A DNA stretch of 64,000 nucleotides from Deefgea piscis (GTDB lineage Bacteria; Pseudomonadota; Gammaproteobacteria; Burkholderiales; Chitinibacteraceae). Each line of letters starts with the position of its first letter. The stretch's first letter is position 1. Below are positions 1-9,009 of this stretch, piece after piece. The position numbers were made by a program, and so were the translations under genes. The stretch is from assembly GCF_013284055.1 (NCBI RefSeq), contig NZ_CP054143.1:1364001-1428000 (forward strand), written 5' to 3'. The notes beneath the pieces are model-generated. The model made no database searches and was not told the DNA's origin. It saw only the letters and a program-made list of their open reading frames with translations.

Positions 1-315
1 GCGAGTATCGGGCCGGCGCAGGCTCAGTTGGGTGAGGTATTGCGCGTGGCGCTGCAGTTGGAAAATCGCGATAACACCCGGCAAAAATTCGTCATTGATT
101 GCCAAATTCATTATGTGAAAGCCAACGGCCAAACCCGCGCCAAAGTGTTTAAGCTCAAAACCCTCCACTTGGCTGCCGGTGAGCGCGTGGCGCTGAGTAA
201 AAGCATTTCGCTGGCGAATATGAGTACGCGGCAACATTATGCGGGCCGACATCAAGTCGATGTGTTGGTGAATGGGGTGGCGCAGCCGGTGGGGGTGTTT
301 GAATTGCGCTGCTAA
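1..315 (+). CDS. DNA alkylation repair protein, C-terminal end (partial)
   Basis: The reading frame is open from the first base of the window and stops at 313-315, so the 5' part lies outside. About 104 residues are visible. They read as a beta-rich tail with FVIDCQIHYVKANGQTRAKV, VFKLK, GERVALSK and HYAGRHQVDVLVNG. From memory this matches the tail that follows the HEAT-like repeats in AlkD/AlkC-like DNA alkylation repair proteins of proteobacteria. Such proteins remove or bind alkylated bases. The catalytic repeats are not in view, so the assignment rests on the tail alone. The TTG at 28 is only an internal codon. The next gene follows directly, and its earliest possible ATG at 315 overlaps this stop by one base. 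Confidence 0.6.
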   Translation, partial: ASIGPAQAQLGEVLRVALQLENRDNTRQKFVIDCQIHYVKANGQTRAKVFKLKTLHLAAGERVALSKSISLANMSTRQHYAGRHQVDVLVNGVAQPVGVFELRC

Positions 316-335
316 TGCGGACAAAGGAAACACCG

Positions 336-1445
336 ATGCAATTTTCATTTTTAAATCAATCCAAGGCGATACACACCGATTTAAAGCAGGCTTGGCTGAA
401 TATCAAAAATAATGAGATTTCAGTCTTGGATGTGGCCGCGTCGGTGTGTTCGGTAGCGTTGGCGATTTTTATCGCGCATCAACTGCATTTTGAATATTCG
501 ATGTGGGCGGCGTTTAGCGCCTATGTGGTGATGCGGCCGTTTTTTAATCAGACCTTAACGCGGGGTGTCTTAAGAATCGTTGGCACTTTGCTCGGTGGTG
601 CGGCTGGGGTGGCTTTGGCGCTGTTTTTTCCGCGTGAACTCAATTTATTCAGCGTGTGTGCGATCTTTTTTATCGTCAGTAGCGTAACGGCGTATTACGC
701 CAACGTCGTTTCTGATCAATACAATTATGCGGTGCTGTTTTTTGGTTTAACGTTCAGTTTAATTGTCGGCTACGCCTTTGCTTATCCGCAGCAAGATATT
801 GTGCATATCGGTTGGATGCGGGCGGCCGATGTGATGGTTGGGTCTTTATCGACGATTTTTGTGTCGGCCGTTTTGCAATTAATCGTCAAAAAACCAGCCA
901 CTTCGCCGCCAGCCAAAGCCCGCACGTCGCCACCGGCTCAACAAGATCAGCAATATTTGCCCTTTGCGCTCTTGGCGGGTTTGTCGACTGGATTAACGCC
1001 ACTCTTGGTGATTTGGGGTGGGCAAATGATTTTTATTCAAGCGACAGTGACTATTTTAGCGGTATCCAATCAACCACGGGTGGCGTCGATTAATTTGCCG
1101 GCGGCGTCGATGAAAAAACTGATGTACCGCGCCATCGGCTGTTTTTCGGGCGCTTTGCTTGGCATGGCCTTTAATTTTATCTGCGTGTTTTTCTCGTCCT
1201 ACGCGCTCTTGATGCTGCTGACTTTGCTGGGTACGGCGGTGGGCAAAATTTTGCAAGATAGCAACGCCGAGTCGTCGTATATGGGCGCGCAATTTGCCGT
1301 GGGTTTATTGATGGTGAGTGTGCACGATTCGGTGGCTTTGCTCAATGATCGCTTCGGTGTGCATCGATTTCTGGGGGTGATGGTGGGCTTGGCCCTTTTG
1401 GCCGGCATGCTGGCGCTATTTGCGCCTCGGCAAAAACCAAACTAA
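336..1445 (+). CDS. FUSC-family inner membrane protein
   Basis: A 369-residue integral membrane protein. It has two similar membrane halves separated by a Pro/Ala/Ser-rich linker near residues 187-206. The first half carries RIVGTLLGGAAGVALALFF, the short motif typical of the FUSC (fusaric acid resistance/aromatic acid exporter) superfamily. The family is thought to export aromatic acids or similar compounds, but the substrate here cannot be told. An ATG at 315 overlaps the previous stop. I prefer 336 because AAAGGA at 323-328 sits 7 bases upstream. A 49-bp palindromic element starts two bases after the stop. Confidence 0.7.
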   Translation: MQFSFLNQSKAIHTDLKQAWLNIKNNEISVLDVAASVCSVALAIFIAHQLHFEYSMWAAFSAYVVMRPFFNQTLTRGVLRIVGTLLGGAAGVALALFFPRELNLFSVCAIFFIVSSVTAYYANVVSDQYNYAVLFFGLTFSLIVGYAFAYPQQDIVHIGWMRAADVMVGSLSTIFVSAVLQLIVKKPATSPPAKARTSPPAQQDQQYLPFALLAGLSTGLTPLLVIWGGQMIFIQATVTILAVSNQPRVASINLPAASMKKLMYRAIGCFSGALLGMAFNFICVFFSSYALLMLLTLLGTAVGKILQDSNAESSYMGAQFAVGLLMVSVHDSVALLNDRFGVHRFLGVMVGLALLAGMLALFAPRQKPN

Positions 1446-1447
1446 CT

Positions 1448-1496
1448 GGGTATATCTATGTGGCTATTAATTAATAATATCTAGATAGACATACCC
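1448..1496. repeat. 49-bp palindromic element, copy 1
   Basis: Runs from GGGTAT to ATACCC. The outer arms 1448-1458 and 1486-1496 pair at 10 of 11 positions. The A/T-rich centre resembles the other copies only loosely. It starts two bases after the FUSC stop codon. Member of a family of at least ten copies of identical length in this window. Confidence 0.75.
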
Positions 1497-1640
1497 TGCA
1501 AAAACTATTTTAGCTTGGCGTCGTTTGCAAATTGGGCGAGCAGATTTTGTACTGCAGGCATAAAGGCTTGTGCCGTTTGATTGGCAAACTTCGCAACCTA
1601 AATCAATGCCCTTTGCCTAGACTTTGCGCTTGGAGGTGTG

Positions 1641-2489
1641 ATGAATAAAAGCCGAACTCGGGATGATTATTCGCGGCGTTTGATGCGGGTGGTGCAGTTG
1701 TTGTGGCAAGAGCCGGCGCGCAATTATTCGCTGGAGCAAATTGCGGATGTGGCGCATTTTTCGCCGTTTCATTTTCACCGGATTTACCGTGAAATGATGG
1801 GCGAAACGGTGACCGCAACGCAGCAGCGCTTGCGCCTGCATTTTGCTTCGCGTGATTTGGCGCAGGCTAGCGATTGGTCTTTGCTGCGCATTGCCCAGCG
1901 CGCGGGGTATCAAAGTAGTGCGGCGTTTGTGCGCTCGTTTGCGGCTGCGTATGGCGTGACGCCGGGTGCTTATCGTCGCCAACGCTGGCAAGACCTCCAG
2001 TTTAAAATTAATCAGGAGATGGACATGTATACCGTTGAATTTCGTACTTTGGCCGCACCGATTCATTTAGCTACGCGCCGCCATCGGGGGGCGTATTTGC
2101 AAATTGGCGAGGCGTTTAGCTTGTTGCAATTGGCGCTGCAGGCGCAAGTTGCGCCCGATGCGCGCTGGTTTGGCCTGTATTTTGATGATCCAAAAACCGT
2201 TGCCGAAGGCCAATTGCGCTCGGATGCGGCGGTTGAAATCAAAGGCACAGCAAGTTTACCGGCCGATATTGGGCAAGCACAGATTCCTGCTGCTCGCTAC
2301 GCAGTGATCGAGCATATTGGCCCGTATAGCGAGCTAGAGCGCGCGTATCACTGGCTCTTTGGCGTATGGTTGCCGCAAAGTGGCGAGCAGGCGGCCAGCG
2401 TGCCGACGATTGAGCAATATCTGAACGACCCAAGTAATACGCCCCCTAAAGATTTGCGTACTGAGATTTGGCTGGCGTTGGTGGATTAA
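1641..2489 (+). CDS. AraC-family regulator with GyrI-like effector domain
   Basis: A 282-residue transcription factor. Residues 1-117 hold the two helix-turn-helix units of the AraC family (YSLEQIADVAHFSPFHFHRI and LLRIAQRAGYQSSAAFVRSF). Residues about 127-281 form a GyrI-like small-molecule-binding domain (YTVEFRTLAAPIHLATRRHR at its start). This order, DNA-binding domain first and GyrI-like domain second, is that of the Rob/SoxS-like family, which responds to hydrophobic compounds. GTG at 1638 is also in frame. I chose ATG at 1641 because GGAGG at 1632-1636 lies 4 bases upstream. It stands alone, convergent with the dynamin-like gene across a shared terminator. Confidence 0.85.
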   Translation: MNKSRTRDDYSRRLMRVVQLLWQEPARNYSLEQIADVAHFSPFHFHRIYREMMGETVTATQQRLRLHFASRDLAQASDWSLLRIAQRAGYQSSAAFVRSFAAAYGVTPGAYRRQRWQDLQFKINQEMDMYTVEFRTLAAPIHLATRRHRGAYLQIGEAFSLLQLALQAQVAPDARWFGLYFDDPKTVAEGQLRSDAAVEIKGTASLPADIGQAQIPAARYAVIEHIGPYSELERAYHWLFGVWLPQSGEQAASVPTIEQYLNDPSNTPPKDLRTEIWLALVD

Positions 2490-2538
2490 TTGGTTGGGTG
2501 TTACGGGATCGCCGATCTGGATCTCCGTTTTTATCAAT

Positions 2539-2587
2539 AGGTATTGCCGCCTAAGTCTTTGCTAATGAGGCTGAGCAAGCAATACCT
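2539..2587. repeat. 49-bp palindromic element, copy 2
   Basis: Runs from AGGTAT to ATACCT with perfect 9-bp arms (2539-2547 and 2579-2587) and a nested GCCT/AGGC pair inside. It lies between the AraC-type gene and the shared terminator. Confidence 0.75.
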
Positions 2588-2600
2588 AGCTGCAATAAAA

Positions 2601-2622
2601 AACGCAGCCTTTGGGCTGCGTT
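2601..2622. terminator. Bidirectional Rho-independent terminator
   Basis: Perfect 9-bp stem (2601-2609 with 2614-2622), loop TTTG, A-run on the left and T-run on the right. It serves the convergent AraC-type and dynamin-like genes. Confidence 0.85.
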
Positions 2623-2641
2623 TTGCTTGGGTGTTAATGAC

Positions 2642-4636
2642 TTAAGCGGCTTTGGCGAACACCTGCATTTCGGCCTGTAGCGCGCCGTAGACTTGGCGCA
2701 ATTTGCCGTTCAGCTCGGTGATTTGTTCGGTGAGCTGGCGGTTCATTTCTTCCAATTCTTGGATGCGATCTTCCAGTGTAGTGGTGGCGTTGTGAATGCG
2801 TTTAATGCTTTCAAGGCGGCGGCGCAGTTGCAATTGATGTTCGCGCACTTGCGTTTCCATCGGTGCCATCACTGCTTTGAGCCAGTTTTCAACGTCGCGG
2901 TTGGCGACTTCAAATACGTAGACCACGCGGCTGGCGACGGTTTCAAAGAATTTGCGCGTTAAACGCCCTTGGCTGGTGGTGAGTAATTTGCCAATGGTAT
3001 TGAAATGCTCGCGGAATGATTTTTCCAAACGAGCGAGTTCTTTGTGGTATTTCAGTGTTGAAAACGGCGGTGGTGTCACTTGGCCCAGACCGTGTTCTTC
3101 GCTAAATTTCTTATACATTGCCGCCATCATCGCTTGGATTTCGGCGACTTGTTCGGCCGATTTGGCAATCGAGCTGTTCACGTCAATAAAGAAATTATCC
3201 ATTGTGGAGCGTAAACCGCCTTCGCCAAACGAGAACAAGCTACGGTCCATTTGGTCGCGGATGCGTTCGATTTCGGCTTTGAGCGCCTCTTTACCCAGTA
3301 GCGAAAACAGCTTATTGGTTTGCTGGCTAAAGACCGAGCGTAGCGCTTGAAAGCGTACTAAACCTTGTTCAAAGTGTTTTTTGTCTTCGCTGACTTTGAC
3401 CATCATTTGCGCAATGACGTCTTGGTTTTTACCGCGTAAGCCGGTTAATTCGGCGAGTTGTTCTTGAACGCCGTCTTGGCGCGCTTGCAAAATAGAGCGA
3501 ATGGCCGAGACCAGGTCTTCGACTTCGGTTTGGGTAGCATCGCGAACGATGTCTTGCTTGCCGGGCAGTAGATCGTCCGATAGCGCGCGCTCAAGCACGC
3601 TTAAGCAAGATTTTTGTAGCAGTACATCGTCGTTTTGTACTTTGGCCAGCAAGGCTTTTTGTGCCGAAACTGGGTAAACCTGACTGCTTGGCATCGCTAA
3701 TAATTCAGCGGTGGTTTTAACTTGTTTGGCAATTTCGGCGTCGATTTCGGCGCTGGTGCGTAAATCATCCCACAGGCCGTCGATTTTATTGAGCACGACT
3801 AAGCGGCCACGTTTGCCGCTTTGATTGCGAACGATGTGATTGCGCCAAACTTCGATATCAGATTTAGTCACGCCGGTGTCGGCGGCCAAAATAAATAAAA
3901 TCGCGTGTGCGTTCGGTAGCAAGTTGAGCGTGAGCTCGGGCTCAGTACCGATGGCGTTTAAGCCCGGCGTATCCAAAATCACCAAGCCTTGTTCTAGCAA
4001 GGGATGCGGGAAGTTAATCATCGCATGGCGCCAGCATGGGATTTCGACTTCGCCATGCACGTCCAGCGCCACCACTTGATCAGGATCGCTTTCGTCGTAC
4101 AGACCAAAACGTTTGGCGGTTTCCACACTAACGCGCTGGGTGCGGCCGATTTCTTTAAAAGCTTCTTGCATCGAATCGGCGTCGTCAATATCGAGGGCAA
4201 TGCTATGCCATTCCTCGGGGTAGCGACGATATTCAACCGTGGTGACGTTATTGCCGCGGGTTTCGATCGGCAGCAGTTGCAAGCTCGGTACGCGGCCAGC
4301 GTCAAATAACAGTTCAGTCGGGCACATGGTGGTGCGCCCAGCAGATGAGGGCAGAATCCGCTTGCCATAGTGGGCAAAAAAGATGGCGTTAATGAGCTCG
4401 GATTTACCACGCGAGAATTCAGCAACAAAGGCAATATTGAGTTTGTCTTCTTTTAAGCGGTCGAGCAGGCCTTGAATTCGCAGTGTGGTTTGTGAATCGT
4501 TGAGGTCTTGCTCGTTTAACCAGCGCGATAATTGCGCAATCGATTGGCTTAAATGACCACGCCAAGCACTATAGGCTTGAAAGTCAGCGACTAAATGGTC
4601 GTTGGCAGCTACAGGCTGTAGATCGTTGGTACTCAT
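2642..4636 (-). CDS. Dynamin-like GTPase
   Basis: A 664-residue bacterial dynamin-family protein. G1 is EFSRGKSE at residues 73-80, G3 is DTPG at 222-225 and G4 is NKID at 283-286. Long helical stretches follow, ending in a coiled coil around residues 600-655 (LEDRIQELEEMNRQLTEQIT). Members of the family bind membranes and hydrolyse GTP; proposed roles are membrane remodelling or protection. No transmembrane segment is obvious, so a peripheral membrane location is inferred. The ATG is preceded by AGGGGA with 4-base spacing. There is only one such gene here, whereas some bacteria carry adjacent pairs. The lack of an obvious partner leaves its function open. Confidence 0.8.
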   Translation of the reverse strand: MSTNDLQPVAANDHLVADFQAYSAWRGHLSQSIAQLSRWLNEQDLNDSQTTLRIQGLLDRLKEDKLNIAFVAEFSRGKSELINAIFFAHYGKRILPSSAGRTTMCPTELLFDAGRVPSLQLLPIETRGNNVTTVEYRRYPEEWHSIALDIDDADSMQEAFKEIGRTQRVSVETAKRFGLYDESDPDQVVALDVHGEVEIPCWRHAMINFPHPLLEQGLVILDTPGLNAIGTEPELTLNLLPNAHAILFILAADTGVTKSDIEVWRNHIVRNQSGKRGRLVVLNKIDGLWDDLRTSAEIDAEIAKQVKTTAELLAMPSSQVYPVSAQKALLAKVQNDDVLLQKSCLSVLERALSDDLLPGKQDIVRDATQTEVEDLVSAIRSILQARQDGVQEQLAELTGLRGKNQDVIAQMMVKVSEDKKHFEQGLVRFQALRSVFSQQTNKLFSLLGKEALKAEIERIRDQMDRSLFSFGEGGLRSTMDNFFIDVNSSIAKSAEQVAEIQAMMAAMYKKFSEEHGLGQVTPPPFSTLKYHKELARLEKSFREHFNTIGKLLTTSQGRLTRKFFETVASRVVYVFEVANRDVENWLKAVMAPMETQVREHQLQLRRRLESIKRIHNATTTLEDRIQELEEMNRQLTEQITELNGKLRQVYGALQAEMQVFAKAA

Positions 4637-4724
4637 ACTGTCCCCTTGCGTGAAAACGCGTGCTCAGCGGGTTGATCCCGCTTTAATATATTAGAATTGC
4701 TGGGTCTGACTTACCAGAGATTTA

Positions 4725-5540
4725 TTAAAGCTGGCAGTTGTTGCAATAAAACGTAGCGCGTTGGCCTTGGCGCAGGGTGTTGATCAAATTCCCGCAAACT
4801 CGACACGGCTCGCCAGTTCGACCATACACATAGCTATTGAGCATGAAATAGCCATGATTACCCTCACTATCGACATAATCCTTTAAAGTGCTGCCGCCTG
4901 CAGCAATCGCTGCATGCAGTGTTTCTTTTATGGCAGCGACTAAGCGTAATCGTTCCTCAGCGCTTAAACTTTGTCCGGGGCGAGTAGGGTGGATTTTGGC
5001 GCGAAACAGCGATTCGGAAGCATAGATATTGCCAACACCAACGACGACATGATTGTCCATGATCAGTTGTTTGATGGCGGTGCGACGTTGGCCGATTTTT
5101 TGCTGTAAAGCCAGAGCATCAAAGGCGTCAGACAACGGCTCTGGGCCGAGTGATTTGAGTAATGAATGCTCATCTATTGGGGTATCGCACCACAGCCAAG
5201 AGCCAAAGCGACGTGGATCGTGATACCTTAGTCTTTTACCGTTATCCAAAATCAGATCAATATGATCGTGTTTTTCTGCTGGATACGCTTCGGTGAGTAT
5301 GCGTAAGCTACCTGACATGCCTAAATGAATAATCAGCGTGCCATGCTTAAATCCCAGTAGCAAATATTTGGCACGGCGGCCTATGCTGTTAATAGTCTGG
5401 CCACCAATCAGGCTGGCTAAATCCGCCGGAACAGGCCAGCGCAAGCGGCCATTGCGAACGATGAGCTCGCTGACTTTGGCATTGAGTAAATGATCATGAA
5501 TGCCACGGCGAGTGGTTTCTACTTCGGGTAATTCTGGCAT
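4725..5540 (-). CDS. mutM: Formamidopyrimidine-DNA glycosylase
   Basis: A 271-residue base-excision repair enzyme that removes 8-oxoguanine and other oxidised purines and nicks the abasic site. The mature N-terminus PELPEVET supplies the catalytic proline and glutamate. HDPRRFGSWLW and VGVGNIYASE are family hallmarks. The C-terminal zinc finger has CRVC near residue 247 and CNNC near 266. Length is as expected. It reads away from the TPR lipoprotein gene, with about 120 bases between the two starts. The call is secure. Confidence 0.97.
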   Translation of the reverse strand: MPELPEVETTRRGIHDHLLNAKVSELIVRNGRLRWPVPADLASLIGGQTINSIGRRAKYLLLGFKHGTLIIHLGMSGSLRILTEAYPAEKHDHIDLILDNGKRLRYHDPRRFGSWLWCDTPIDEHSLLKSLGPEPLSDAFDALALQQKIGQRRTAIKQLIMDNHVVVGVGNIYASESLFRAKIHPTRPGQSLSAEERLRLVAAIKETLHAAIAAGGSTLKDYVDSEGNHGYFMLNSYVYGRTGEPCRVCGNLINTLRQGQRATFYCNNCQL

Positions 5541-5661
5541 GGTGTGGGCTCGATTAAAGCGAATCTATGCGGTATAGCGGTGTGCTGTACTTGCGAGTTT
5601 GGACTTTCGCCCCCAGTTTACCTAATATCGCGTCTTAAACTTTCAAATCTTGGAACTGACT

Positions 5662-7416
5662 ATGTCCTTGCGCTCTAATTCATTGATTGCGGTTTTCTTT
5701 GCCGGATTGTCAGGATGCGCGGCGCTGACGCCTTCAAATCAGTTGGCAGATGCCAGTCGCACTGCCGCAACGGCTGAGTCGGCTTCCGAGGTGGAAAAAT
5801 TAGACGGCTTTGATCCGAGTATTTTGCCAAAAATTGAGCTGAGCGACGAATTAATGATGCGCTTTTTAGTTGGCGATATCGCCGCTCAGCGCGGTAATTC
5901 GGCGTTGGCAGCACAAGCTTGGCTGGATTTGGCGCAGCGTACGCAAGACCCGCGTACAGCGCAGCGCGCAACGCAATTGGCTTTGTCCGCCGGGCAATTG
6001 GTGGTGGCGCAAGAGGCCGCACTATTGTGGGTGGCTGGCGCGCCCAATTCGATTCAGGCACGACAAATTTTGGTGAGCTTATTGATTCGTAGTAAACGAA
6101 TCGATCAAGTTGAGCCGCATTTACGCGTGCTGCTCAATGCCAAATCGTCGGAAATGGCGCCGTTTTTTATGCAAATGCATCAATTGTGGGATAAAAACAG
6201 CGATCGCGCTGCCGTGGTGACGGTGACCGAGCAACTCAGCGATGGCTTTTTAACTATGCCTGAGGCGCGTTTTGCTCGTGCGGTGGCGTATAGCAATGCG
6301 GCGGATGATGCTCGGGCTTTGGCCGAGCTGGATGTGGCATTGAGTTTACGCGCATCGTGGGAACCTGCGATTTTGTATAAGGCGCAATTGCTATCCGGTA
6401 AGAAAGACCCAGCGCTGACTAAATTATTGCAAGACGCAGCTAAAGCCAATCCGATGTCGACGGCGATTACGCTGGCGCAGGCGCGCAATATGGCCGAAGA
6501 ACAAAATTATCCAGCCGCGCAGCAGCAATATGAGGCGGTGTTGAATCGTGATCCGCAACAAATTGAGGCTTTGATTGGTGCGGGTTTGATTGCGCTGGAG
6601 CTGCATGATTTAGCGCGAGCGCAGCGTTACCTTGAGCAAGCGGTGGCGTTGAATTCCAAAATTGCGCCGCAATTGGCGATGTATTTGGGGCAAATTGCCG
6701 AGCAGCAACGCCGAGATCGTGATGCGGTGCAGTGGTATTTGCAAGTAAATGACACGCAAACCGAGCGCGCGCAGGCGCGTTTGCCACGGTTGTATGCGCG
6801 AATGGGTGAACAAAAATCAGCTGATGCGGCGTTGGCGGCGTTGCCTGTTGAGTCGCTGAATCAACAAATTGATAAAGCGCAAATCGAAGCGCAAGTTTGG
6901 CGTGAACGCAAAAATCTAACGCAAGCGGTTGCGGTGATGACCGCGGCGATTAAACGCAATCCTAGTTCGGCAGAGCTCTATTATGATCGTTCTTTATATT
7001 TGGATTTAGTGGGGGATATTCCTGCCGCTGAGGCCGACTTACGCCAGTATTTACAGCTCAGCCCTGGGCATGTGCATGGCCTAAATGCCCTTGGGTATAT
7101 TCTTGCCAACCGTACCGATCGTTATTCAGAAGCCAATACCTACCTTGAGCAAGCCATGGCTAAAGAGCCCAATAATCCGGTGGTGCTCGATAGCATGGGT
7201 TGGTTGCGCTTTAAGCAAGGCCGTTTGAACGAGGCGGCAGAATTATTAAAACGCGCTTTTGCGCAGTTGCCTGATCCGGAAATTGCCGCGCATTATACCG
7301 AAGTGTTATGGCAAAAAGGCGATAAAAAACAAGCCATCAGCGTGCTTAATGCGGCGATTTTGCTGGAGCCAGATGATGAAAACTTGCGCGCATTACGTCA
7401 AAAGATGGGCTTATAA
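5662..7416 (+). CDS. Tetratricopeptide-repeat lipoprotein
   Basis: A 584-residue exported protein. The N-terminus is a lipoprotein signal (hydrophobic SLIAVFFAGLSGC, lipobox LSGC), so anchoring to a membrane on the periplasmic side is likely. The rest is a chain of TPR-like helices, with a well conserved part near residues 470-530 containing NALGYILANRTDR and LDSMGWLRFKQGRL, as in the TPR proteins next to lolB in many betaproteobacteria. TPR arrays bind other proteins; the partner is unknown. A TTG at 5650 is in frame, but ATG at 5662 with GGA at 5652-5654 fits better. lolB follows with no gap, so the two are probably co-transcribed. Confidence 0.8.
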   Translation: MSLRSNSLIAVFFAGLSGCAALTPSNQLADASRTAATAESASEVEKLDGFDPSILPKIELSDELMMRFLVGDIAAQRGNSALAAQAWLDLAQRTQDPRTAQRATQLALSAGQLVVAQEAALLWVAGAPNSIQARQILVSLLIRSKRIDQVEPHLRVLLNAKSSEMAPFFMQMHQLWDKNSDRAAVVTVTEQLSDGFLTMPEARFARAVAYSNAADDARALAELDVALSLRASWEPAILYKAQLLSGKKDPALTKLLQDAAKANPMSTAITLAQARNMAEEQNYPAAQQQYEAVLNRDPQQIEALIGAGLIALELHDLARAQRYLEQAVALNSKIAPQLAMYLGQIAEQQRRDRDAVQWYLQVNDTQTERAQARLPRLYARMGEQKSADAALAALPVESLNQQIDKAQIEAQVWRERKNLTQAVAVMTAAIKRNPSSAELYYDRSLYLDLVGDIPAAEADLRQYLQLSPGHVHGLNALGYILANRTDRYSEANTYLEQAMAKEPNNPVVLDSMGWLRFKQGRLNEAAELLKRAFAQLPDPEIAAHYTEVLWQKGDKKQAISVLNAAILLEPDDENLRALRQKMGL

Positions 7417-7992
7417 GTGCTGGCGGTTGTGTGTAAACGCTTGATGTTGGCGGTGCATTTTCGCTCGCTTGGTAGCTTATTTTTGCTGGCGTTGTTGTCC
7501 GCCTGTGTACAAGCGCCATTAAAACCGCCTAGCGAGGGCTTTGCTGCGCAGGGTCGCGTTAATATTCGCAGTCAAAATCAAGCCAATACTGCAGCGTTTC
7601 ATTGGGTCGCCAGCCCGCAGCAAGATGTGTTGTCACTGTCGTCGCCACTGGGCAATATCTTGGCCCAATTAACGATTCAGTACCAAGGCGGTGAAATTGT
7701 TAACGCACAACTGCAGCATGGTGAAACAATTGATATTGCCGATCAGCCAGAGGCGCTGTTGGCGCAAGTCACAGGATTGGTGTTACCCGTTGCTGGAATG
7801 CGCTGGTGGTTGCGTGGCCAACCCGATCCTAAACAGCCTTTTACGCGTGGTAGCAATGATTTTGAGCAGTCGGGCTGGATGATTCGCGCCAGTGATTATC
7901 GCGATGGAAAATTACCGTATCGTGTTGAGCTAAGTCGTGAAGATTTGCGTGTTTTAGTCTTAATTAATGAATGGAGTCATGCTACCCCATGA
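7417..7992 (+). CDS. lolB: Outer-membrane lipoprotein receptor LolB
   Basis: Up to 191 residues. LolB takes lipoproteins from the periplasmic carrier LolA and inserts them in the outer membrane. It is itself a lipoprotein: the signal peptide FRSLGSLFLLALLSAC ends in a lipobox LSAC. The body shows the expected AAQGRVNIRSQNQANTAAFH and SPLGNILAQL stretches. The GTG at 7417 begins directly after the TPR gene stop; ATG at 7444 is an alternative that still keeps the signal peptide. Neither has a strong ribosome site, which suggests translational coupling. The 3' end overlaps ispE by four bases (ATGA). Confidence 0.88.
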   Translation: MLAVVCKRLMLAVHFRSLGSLFLLALLSACVQAPLKPPSEGFAAQGRVNIRSQNQANTAAFHWVASPQQDVLSLSSPLGNILAQLTIQYQGGEIVNAQLQHGETIDIADQPEALLAQVTGLVLPVAGMRWWLRGQPDPKQPFTRGSNDFEQSGWMIRASDYRDGKLPYRVELSREDLRVLVLINEWSHATP

Positions 7993-8849
7993 GTTTTACC
8001 CCTATGGTTGATGAGCAGGGCTTTGCGGCCTATCCTGCTCCGGCTAAATTAAATTTATTTTTACATATCGTTGGTCGTCGTCAGGATGGCTATCATTTAT
8101 TGCAGTCGGTGTTTCAACTGATTGATATGCACGATACGATTTATCTGCGCCTGCGTCGTGATGGACAAATCGTTCACCACAATCCTTTGCCAGGCGTGCC
8201 CGCTGAATTAGATTTAACGGTCCGTGCCGCGCGGTTATTGCAGCCCAAAGGATCTGACTGGGGAGTTGATATTCGGGTGGATAAGCGTCTGCCTATGGGC
8301 GGTGGCGTCGGCGGCGGGAGCTCTGATGCGGCAACGGTATTATTGGCTTTAAATCAGTTATGGCAATTGCAGCATTCGCGTGTTGATTTGATGGCGCTAG
8401 GTTTGAGCTTGGGGGCAGATGTACCCTTTTTTATTTTTGGGCAAAATGCGTTTGTCGAGGGGATTGGCGAGATCATGACGCCTATTGAAACCCCGCCGCG
8501 TTATTTTGTGGTTTTGCATCCTCAGGTACATGTTTCTACCCCCGAAATTTTTAAAGACCCTCTCTTGACAAGAAACAGCCCCTCTATTAAAGTTGGCGAC
8601 CTTGAAGGCGCAGTCACACGTAATGATTTGCAAGCGTGCGCAGTGCGAAAATATCCCGAGATTGCTGAACAGCTCAATCTATTACAGCAGTTTGGTGATG
8701 CCAGAATGACCGGATCGGGTAGCTGTATATTTGTAGAAATGCCTTCACAAGCTGCTGCAAATACTGTATTATGCGGCCTTCTTGAAAGTATCAACGGATT
8801 TGCAGTGCAGACGTTAAATCGTCATCCGTTATACGAGTACGCTAAGTAG
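7989..8849 (+). CDS. ispE: 4-diphosphocytidyl-2-C-methyl-D-erythritol kinase
   Basis: A 286-residue GHMP-family kinase of the non-mevalonate (MEP) isoprenoid pathway. It phosphorylates CDP-methylerythritol at the 2-hydroxyl. PAPAKLNLFLHIVGRRQDGY near residue 14 and the ATP loop PMGGGVGGGSSDAAT near residues 102-116 are diagnostic, with MTGSGSCIF near the C-terminus. An in-frame ATG at 7971 would give a 22-base overlap with lolB. I prefer ATG at 7989, which makes an ATGA junction. GGAG at 7973-7976 is a rather distant ribosome site. tRNA-Gln follows 20 bases after the stop. Confidence 0.95.
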   Translation: MSFTPMVDEQGFAAYPAPAKLNLFLHIVGRRQDGYHLLQSVFQLIDMHDTIYLRLRRDGQIVHHNPLPGVPAELDLTVRAARLLQPKGSDWGVDIRVDKRLPMGGGVGGGSSDAATVLLALNQLWQLQHSRVDLMALGLSLGADVPFFIFGQNAFVEGIGEIMTPIETPPRYFVVLHPQVHVSTPEIFKDPLLTRNSPSIKVGDLEGAVTRNDLQACAVRKYPEIAEQLNLLQQFGDARMTGSGSCIFVEMPSQAAANTVLCGLLESINGFAVQTLNRHPLYEYAK

Positions 8850-8869
8850 TCAATTAGCAAAAAATCGCT

Positions 8870-8946
8870 AGGGGAGTCGCCAAGTTGGTTAAGGCACTGG
8901 ATTTTGATTCCAGCATGCGAAGGTTCGAATCCTTCTTCCCCTGCCA
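8870..8946 (+). tRNA. tRNA-Gln (anticodon TTG)
   Basis: A 77-base cloverleaf with encoded CCA at 8944-8946. The 7-bp acceptor stem pairs 8870-8876 with 8936-8942 (one G-T pair). The anticodon arm is CTGGA-TTTTGAT-TCCAG, giving anticodon TTG. The T arm contains GGTTCGAATCC. Confidence 0.97.
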
Positions 8947-8957
8947 CCTATAAAAAG

Positions 8958-8997
8958 AAAGCGTGTAATTATATCAATTACACGCTTTTCGTTTTTT
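8958..8997 (+). terminator. Strong hairpin with T-run between tRNA-Gln and prs
   Basis: Perfect 13-bp stem (8958-8970 with 8976-8988), loop ATATC, followed by TCGTTTTTTC. It ends about 12 bases before the prs start codon, so it lies inside the prs leader. Confidence 0.85.
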
Positions 8998-9009
8998 CAG
9001 GATTTGGAA

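Noticed and set aside
5180-5228. GGGTAT...ATACCT at exactly 49 bp inside mutM
   Set aside because: It encodes the conserved RYHDPRRFGSWLW region of MutM, so the protein explains the sequence. I keep it out of the element family, though such a match is unlikely by chance.
7093-7141. GGGTAT...ATACCT at exactly 49 bp inside the TPR lipoprotein gene
   Set aside because: It encodes the conserved GYILANRTDR part of that TPR family and pairs over only five or six bases, so I treat it as coincidence.
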